Position numbers and translations under genes: made by a program. From MGBC163016 sp964631345 (GTDB taxonomy: Bacteria > Actinomycetota > Coriobacteriia > Coriobacteriales > Eggerthellaceae), in assembly GCA_964631345.1 (NCBI GenBank), contig CAZVWE010000008.1:1-64000 (forward strand): a stretch of DNA of 64,000 bases, given 5' to 3'. Shown here piece by piece: positions 58,918 through 64,000 of the stretch (positions are counted from its first letter, which is position 1; every line of letters begins with the position of its first letter). The notes below the pieces were generated by a model, which searched no databases, had not been told where the DNA came from, and was given only the letters and a program-made list of their open reading frames with translations.

Positions 58918-61824
58918 ATGGCACAAACAGATATCGTTATTAAGGGTGCCCGTGAGCATAACCTAAAAAATATTGATGTATCTATACCTCGTGACAAGCT
59001 TGTTGTAATAACAGGACTTTCTGGATCCGGTAAATCCAGTCTTGCATTTGACACGATTTATGCAGAAGGACAAAGGCGCTACGTTGAAAGTCTTTCTAGC
59101 TATGCAAGAATGTTTTTAGGTCAAATGAACAAGCCAGACATTGATTCTATTGATGGACTTTCTCCAGCCGTCTCAATTGATCAAAAGACCACTTCGAAAA
59201 ACCCCAGATCAACAGTTGGGACAACTACTGAAATCTATGATTATTTAAGACTTCTTTATGCTCGCGTTGGAATTCCGCATTGCCCTGTTTGCGGGCGTGA
59301 GATAAAAAAGCAAACCACTGACCAGGTTACAGATGAAATTCTTGCTCTTGGGGATGATCAGACGCGTGCGATCATAATGGCACCTGTGGTGGCTGGCAGA
59401 AAAGGGGAATTCACACACCTTTTTGAAGATTTATCTAAAGAAGGCTTTTCTAGGGTAAGAATTGATGGCGAGATTATAAAACTTGAAGGTCAGCCTATTA
59501 CCCTTGATAAGAAGAAAAAACACTTTATAGATGTCGTCGTAGATAGAGTGGTTTTGAAGCCTTCTGCAACTAGCAGAATCGCTGAAGCGGTAGAACTTGC
59601 AACCAAGCTCGCAGATGGTCGAGTTTTAGTTCAGATCCTTGATGAGAATGGCACAATGCGCTCGGCAACTGAAAAGACATCATCAGGTGCTAGAGGAGGT
59701 CTTTCTGAGGGGGAGTATATTTTTTCTTTAGCTCTTGCATGCCCGGAACATGGGTGCTCAATTGATGAGTTGCAACCACGTGATTTTTCATTTAATGCGC
59801 CTTACGGGTCATGTCCTGATTGTTTTGGTATCGGGGCAAAAGAAGAAGTGGACTCAAGCCTATTAATCGGGGATCCTACGTTAAGCGTTGCAGACGGGGT
59901 AGTCTTACCATTTAAGAGCGGCAACTACTATCCCCAAGTTATGGCCGCCGTAATTAGGCATATGGGAGAAGACCCTAATACTCCTTGGGAAGACTTAAAG
60001 TCCAAAACCAAAAAAGCCCTATTAGAGGGATTGGGCGATGAAAAGATTAGAGTCGATTACAAAACAGTAGATGGAAGAAATACTTATTGGTATATAGAGT
60101 GGGAAGGGGTCATTGAAGCTTTGCGTCGTAGGTATGCAGAAGCAGACACAGATGCAAAGCGTGATAAGTTGCAGCAGTTTATTGCAACTGTTCCCTGTAG
60201 AACTTGTGGTGGTAAGCGATTAAGGCCTGAAATACTTGCAGTAACTGTGGGTGGCAAATCTATTCATGAGGCAACAGAACTCTCGGCTTTTGAATCTCTT
60301 AAGTTCTTTGAGTCTTTAAAATTTGATGGACAGGATGCATATATTGCAAATCCAATTGTTAAAGAGATTATTGTTCGACTAAAGTTTTTGGTGGATGTTG
60401 GCCTAGATTATTTAACCCTTGAGCGAGCAACCGCAACGCTTTCTGGTGGAGAAGCTCAAAGGATACGTCTTGCAACTCAAATAGGCGCAGGATTAATGGG
60501 GGTTTTATATATCCTGGATGAGCCGTCTATTGGCCTTCATCAAAGAGATAATGAACGTCTTATAGCCACTCTTGAACATTTAAGAGATTTGGGAAACACC
60601 GTTGTTGTTGTCGAGCATGATGAAGACACTATTAGAAGCGCAGATTATGTAATTGATATGGGGCCTGGCGCAGGTGAACGAGGGGGATATATCACTGCAT
60701 GTGGCACCCCTGAAGAGGTAATGGCTGAGGAAAATTCCCTTACTGGAGACTATCTTTCAGGAAAAAGGTTTATACCTCTTCCGAAAAAACGCAGAAATCC
60801 TAAACGTGGCAAACTTAAAATGACAGGCGCAGAAGAGAATAACCTAAAGAATGTTACTTTAGAAGTTCCTCTTGGCACCTTAACTGTTGTTACCGGTGTA
60901 TCTGGTTCTGGAAAAAGCTCTCTTATTACCGACACATTAGCGCCAGCGCTTGCGAATAGACTAAACCATGCTCATAAAAGAACCGGTCCTTATAAAAAAA
61001 TCACCGGATTAGATAAGCTAGATAAAGTCATCAATATTGATCAAAGCCCAATTGGGAGAACCCCTAGATCTAATCCTGCTACATACATTGGGCTTTGGGA
61101 TGATATACGAAACTTATTTGCATCAACCGCTGAATCAAAAGCAAGAGGTTATTCTCCTGGGAGATTTTCATTTAATGTAAAAGGTGGAAGATGTGAGGCT
61201 TGTAAAGGTGATGGCCAGATAAAAATAGAGATGCATTTCCTTCCGGATATTTTTGTGCCATGCGAAGTTTGTGAAGGTAAGCGCTACAACCGAGAAACCC
61301 TGCAAGTTACATATAGGGGAAAATCCATTGCTGATGTTTTAGATATGACAGTGGAAGAGGCGCTTGTATTTTTTGAAAATATTCCAACGATCAAGCGGAA
61401 ATTGCAGACTCTTTATGATGTAGGTCTTGGTTATATTCGATTAGGTCAACCTGCAACCACTCTTTCTGGCGGTGAAGCACAGCGTGTAAAGCTTTCAAGC
61501 GAACTCCAAAAAAGATCAACTGGTAAGACCTTTTATATCCTTGATGAACCAACAACGGGGCTTCATTTTGAAGACGTTAGACAATTACTTGAAGTCTTGC
61601 AGCGGATAGTTGATTCGGGAAATACTGTTTTAGTAATCGAGCATAACTTAGATGTAATTAAAAGCGCAGACTATATTATAGATTTAGGGCCTGAAGGTGG
61701 CGATGGCGGCGGTCAAGTGATTGCTTCTGGAACACCCGAAGAGGTTGCCAAGGTAAAAGGAAGCTATACAGGGCAATTCATTAATAAAGTACTTTCTGCT
61801 CATTGTACTTCCAATTTGGATTAA
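58918..61824 (+). CDS. uvrA: UvrABC system protein A
   Basis: Damage-recognition ATPase of nucleotide excision repair. The 968-residue protein has two ABC-type halves: Walker A GLSGSGKSSLAFDT near residue 31 and GVSGSGKSSLITDT near 660, with LSGGEAQR signatures in both halves. Zinc modules are CPVCGREI (about 123), the CPDCFGIG region, CRTCGGKR and CEACKGDG-CEVCEGKRYN. AAGGGC and GATGAAAAGG precede the start. It is monocistronic on the visible evidence. With mfd and nth it gives the window a repair theme. Confidence 0.98.
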   Translation: MAQTDIVIKGAREHNLKNIDVSIPRDKLVVITGLSGSGKSSLAFDTIYAEGQRRYVESLSSYARMFLGQMNKPDIDSIDGLSPAVSIDQKTTSKNPRSTVGTTTEIYDYLRLLYARVGIPHCPVCGREIKKQTTDQVTDEILALGDDQTRAIIMAPVVAGRKGEFTHLFEDLSKEGFSRVRIDGEIIKLEGQPITLDKKKKHFIDVVVDRVVLKPSATSRIAEAVELATKLADGRVLVQILDENGTMRSATEKTSSGARGGLSEGEYIFSLALACPEHGCSIDELQPRDFSFNAPYGSCPDCFGIGAKEEVDSSLLIGDPTLSVADGVVLPFKSGNYYPQVMAAVIRHMGEDPNTPWEDLKSKTKKALLEGLGDEKIRVDYKTVDGRNTYWYIEWEGVIEALRRRYAEADTDAKRDKLQQFIATVPCRTCGGKRLRPEILAVTVGGKSIHEATELSAFESLKFFESLKFDGQDAYIANPIVKEIIVRLKFLVDVGLDYLTLERATATLSGGEAQRIRLATQIGAGLMGVLYILDEPSIGLHQRDNERLIATLEHLRDLGNTVVVVEHDEDTIRSADYVIDMGPGAGERGGYITACGTPEEVMAEENSLTGDYLSGKRFIPLPKKRRNPKRGKLKMTGAEENNLKNVTLEVPLGTLTVVTGVSGSGKSSLITDTLAPALANRLNHAHKRTGPYKKITGLDKLDKVINIDQSPIGRTPRSNPATYIGLWDDIRNLFASTAESKARGYSPGRFSFNVKGGRCEACKGDGQIKIEMHFLPDIFVPCEVCEGKRYNRETLQVTYRGKSIADVLDMTVEEALVFFENIPTIKRKLQTLYDVGLGYIRLGQPATTLSGGEAQRVKLSSELQKRSTGKTFYILDEPTTGLHFEDVRQLLEVLQRIVDSGNTVLVIEHNLDVIKSADYIIDLGPEGGDGGGQVIASGTPEEVAKVKGSYTGQFINKVLSAHCTSNLD

Positions 61825-61856
61825 AAAACTAAAAGAGAAGCGCGACGAAAATAGGG

Positions 61857-62924
61857 ATGATGCGTATGGTCGGGGATTGTTTGAATAGGGATAGACAATC
61901 GCTTATCACACAAATTGTTTGTGCCTTCGCACTTGTTTTGACACTCGTTTGTACAGGCTGTACTGCGTCACAATCAGATGATGGGGTATCTCCTAACCAA
62001 GAACTGTCCTCTACATCGTCTGCTTTAGCAAAAGATATTGAAGCAACCCCAGCTATTGTCTCTATTCCTGAATTCACCGGTGAGGTGGCAGTAAATCTCA
62101 ATGATGGGGTTCCCTCTTTCACTGAAGAGGAACTTGCCTACGACACGTTTGCTATATATGCACCTCTCGATTCCCTTGGCCGTGCCACCGTTGCATTTGC
62201 TATGGTGAGCGACGAGACACGTCCACCTCAAGGCGAAAAACGACCTTCAATTAGTGAGGTACATCCTTCTGGGTGGAATCAGGCCTTTTATGACCATATT
62301 CCAGGACAGAGTCTGTTCAATCGAAGTCATCTGATCGCATGGAGCTTAAGCGGAGAAGGAGCGAATCCTTGTAATCTTATTACGGGGACCACTTCTATGA
62401 ACCAAGGAGTTATACAGAGATATGAGCAATCTATTCTCTCTTATATTCGAAATACTGGTAATCATGTTTTAGTTCGAGCAACACCTATTTATGAGGGCGA
62501 TGAGCTTGTGGCTCGCGGTGTTCATTATGAAGCACAATCGATCGAAGATGAAGGTGATACGGTTAGCATTAATGTATTCATTTGGAATATAGAGCCAGGT
62601 GTTGAAATCAATTATGCTACTGGTGAAAGTAAGTTGTCATCGAAAGACAATGAAACAAATGAAGAGACAGGCGCTGAAGCTGGCTCTGGAATAGCTATAG
62701 CAGCTGGCAGAACAAATAGTGGCAGCGCGAATGCATCCACTGGATCCGATGCGACGTCCTCGACAAATGAGGATTATGTGCTAAATACGAACACGAAGAA
62801 GTTCCATTATCCATCTTGTAGTTCGGTTAGTAAGATGAAGGATAAGAATAAGGAACTCTTTACGGGAAGCCGTGAAGAAGTTATCCAGCGTGGATATGAG
62901 CCATGCAAGAACTGTAATCCCTAA
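61857..62924 (+). CDS. Exported DNA/RNA non-specific endonuclease, lipoprotein-like
   Basis: A 355-residue predicted surface nuclease. Residues about 15-40 are a signal sequence ending in a lipobox TGCTAS. The beta-beta-alpha metal nuclease core runs about 90-240: LGRATVAFAMVS, then LFNRSHLIAWSLSGEGANPCNLITGT, where N-R-S-H is the variant of the DRGH motif and the asparagine of CNLITGT binds magnesium. After a Ser/Ala/Thr linker, the last 45 residues carry a small Cys-rich domain (YPSCSSV ... EPCKNCNP) like those in Ada or nuclease tails. Likely roles are nucleotide scavenging or DNA processing for uptake. The ATG could be 61857, 61860 or 61866. Confidence 0.82.
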   Translation: MMRMVGDCLNRDRQSLITQIVCAFALVLTLVCTGCTASQSDDGVSPNQELSSTSSALAKDIEATPAIVSIPEFTGEVAVNLNDGVPSFTEEELAYDTFAIYAPLDSLGRATVAFAMVSDETRPPQGEKRPSISEVHPSGWNQAFYDHIPGQSLFNRSHLIAWSLSGEGANPCNLITGTTSMNQGVIQRYEQSILSYIRNTGNHVLVRATPIYEGDELVARGVHYEAQSIEDEGDTVSINVFIWNIEPGVEINYATGESKLSSKDNETNEETGAEAGSGIAIAAGRTNSGSANASTGSDATSSTNEDYVLNTNTKKFHYPSCSSVSKMKDKNKELFTGSREEVIQRGYEPCKNCNP

Positions 62925-62996
62925 ACAGCTGAGAAGAACGATATATAAGGATAGATTTGGGTCATTGTGATGGCAAGCGCAGTATAATCATGCGTT

Positions 62997-63761
62997 ATGG
63001 AAAAGCGAACTCGAGAAAAGCTTGCGCTTGTTGTATTTGTAGTGCTTGTCATTTTTGCCGTGGCCGTACTGACTAGTTACTTCTCCACGGGAAAGTCTTG
63101 GACTGTGGCGGCTACTGCAATAGATGATCAGGTTGGTCAATTGGATGGATACACCGCTATTGTTTACAGGGGGGTAGCAGAGCCTGAAAAAAAGAGTCCT
63201 GACAAAGACTCAAAAAACGATAACCTTTCAGAAGATGAGGCAATTATCACGGGGTCAAATGACTCGGCTTTAGGGTCAAAAAGCGTAGGCCTTATAATTT
63301 CATCATTTTCTTCGTTGCTTAGACAAGGTGGACATAAGGGTCTTTTTGTATCAGATGTGCGAGATGTTTATGAATCTAAGCGAGCGGGAGTACTAACAAT
63401 AGATTTATCAGCTCCTCAAAGATATATAGAACCAGTTGTGCTTGATTCGGGGAACAAGAGAATAGGTGTTTTTTACGCAGATTCCTATACAGGAAAACAA
63501 AAACTCAAGTCTATTATCGATTCATTAGAACTTGAAGATGTCGATTCAGTGATATGTTTAACGCAGCGTCCAGCCATGCTTGCAAGTTATGAGGGAATCG
63601 ATGTGGTGGTGTTTTTATCCGATCCATCAACTTACTCAATTCAGCCTCCAGATGACGTTAAAACGCTTATTACATCTTCTCCAAAAAAAGGAGATATTGG
63701 TGTGATCCTTTTTTCTAACAATAATGTGCCATCGTTTCACTCAATTGATGGCGCTGAATAA
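62997..63761 (+). CDS. Membrane-anchored hypothetical protein
   Basis: I do not recognise this 254-residue protein. One N-terminal helix (about 8-28) after MEKRTREK anchors a mostly extracytoplasmic domain. Within it, strands such as RIGVFYADSYTG, DSVICLTQRP and GIDVVVFLSDPSTY suggest an alpha/beta fold. It superficially recalls the end of 5'-nucleotidase/metallophosphatase domains, but the metal-binding histidine and aspartate clusters are not seen. It follows the nuclease gene by 72 bases in the same direction and may be cotranscribed. Confidence 0.6.
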   Translation: MEKRTREKLALVVFVVLVIFAVAVLTSYFSTGKSWTVAATAIDDQVGQLDGYTAIVYRGVAEPEKKSPDKDSKNDNLSEDEAIITGSNDSALGSKSVGLIISSFSSLLRQGGHKGLFVSDVRDVYESKRAGVLTIDLSAPQRYIEPVVLDSGNKRIGVFYADSYTGKQKLKSIIDSLELEDVDSVICLTQRPAMLASYEGIDVVVFLSDPSTYSIQPPDDVKTLITSSPKKGDIGVILFSNNNVPSFHSIDGAE

Positions 63762-63811
63762 GGTGTTTAATAAACCGAATTACCACACTAAACTGCACAC
63801 GAAACAAGACG

Positions 63812-63842
63812 TTAACATTTAGCTATATCCTATACATATAAT
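63812..63842 (+). promoter_or_regulatory. Possible gdhA promoter
   Basis: TTAACA (63812-63817) and a perfect TATAAT (63837-63842) are separated by 19 bases, two more than ideal, and lie 55 bases before the gdhA start. Confidence 0.35.
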
Positions 63843-63897
63843 TAAATAATTCAATCAAGGCTATCGTTTGATAGAAAACAGATTAGGGAGGTTCCTT

Positions 63898-64000
63898 TTG
63901 AAGTACACAGAACGCGTGATTGAAATCGTAAAGGAGAAAAACCCCGAGCAACCTGAGTTTATCCAGGCCGTAACAGAGGTTTTGCAGTCTCTTGATCCTG
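63898..64000 (+). CDS. gdhA: NADP-type glutamate dehydrogenase, N-terminal part
   Basis: Only the first 34 codons are in the window. The start is TTG 63898 with AGGGAGG six bases upstream. The visible protein (MKYTERVIEIVKEKNPEQPE, then FIQAVTEVLQSLDP) matches the N-terminus of hexameric bacterial GdhA, which typically reads V..V..KNP.Q.EF.QAV.EVL.SL. It makes glutamate from 2-oxoglutarate and ammonium. The gene continues past the window, so the rest cannot be checked. Confidence 0.85.
   Translation, partial: MKYTERVIEIVKEKNPEQPEFIQAVTEVLQSLDP

Noticed and set aside
1..64000. CRISPR arrays, complete prophage or insertion sequences
   Set aside because: No regularly spaced repeats, transposase, or phage structural genes were found on either strand.

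Overview
The window is a 64 kb piece of a bacterial chromosome of moderate to low GC (roughly 40-45% by eye), densely coded on both strands. Gene content and order suggest an anaerobic actinobacterium of the Coriobacteriia type: a Tat-exported uptake [NiFe] hydrogenase with cytochrome b anchor, pyruvate phosphate dikinase with its regulatory kinase, alpha/beta glycyl-tRNA synthetase, GadB/GadC, and a Gram-positive style trmFO-xerC block. The taxonomic call is an inference without a database search; the gene calls do not depend on it.

Positions 1-5200 form a tRNA-Asp integration hot spot. The window opens inside tRNA-Asp(GUC). The 3' end of that tRNA is repeated at 1703 (50 of 51 bases identical) and, degenerately, at 5094. 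Each copy is followed by its own terminator. The first interval carries a type VII (MNT/HEPN) toxin-antitoxin pair and a frameshifted gene with a run of 12 G. The second carries an unrecognised protein, a DUF4236 protein and a serine-rich lipoprotein, framed inside by a diverged 57-base direct repeat. No integrase is present in either.

Positions 5200-24700 are accessory and housekeeping genes: a two-cupin protein, a PQ-loop-like small membrane protein divergent from a LysR regulator, a TDT-family transporter, DUF4190 and zinc-ribbon membrane proteins, an AlkD-type glycosylase, MscL, the glutamate decarboxylase system gadC-gadB (GadC has an unusual alanine-rich tail), a heterodimeric ABC exporter with one degenerate ATP site, a HAD phosphatase, an AAA+ like protein without a P-loop, MntP and prephenate dehydratase.

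Positions 24900-29900 are a hydrogenase operon (small subunit, large subunit, cytochrome b, then a small membrane protein and the maturation protease). Then come nth, mfd-gltX, a membrane protein and an ATP-grasp-like enzyme.

Positions 38300-58800 resemble the common ribosome/competence cluster rpsP-khpA-rimM-trmD-lepB ... rplS-rnhB-yraN-comM-dprA-trmFO-xerC, split by about 10.6 kb holding glyQ-glyS, the PPDK regulatory protein, a GT-C-like membrane protein, ppdK, mtnA and azlCD. uvrA, an exported endonuclease lipoprotein, an unknown anchored protein and the start of gdhA close the window.

The least explained elements are the integrase-less tandem tRNA-Asp islands, the P-loop-less AAA+ protein at 21682, the DUF4236 pair and the GadC tail.
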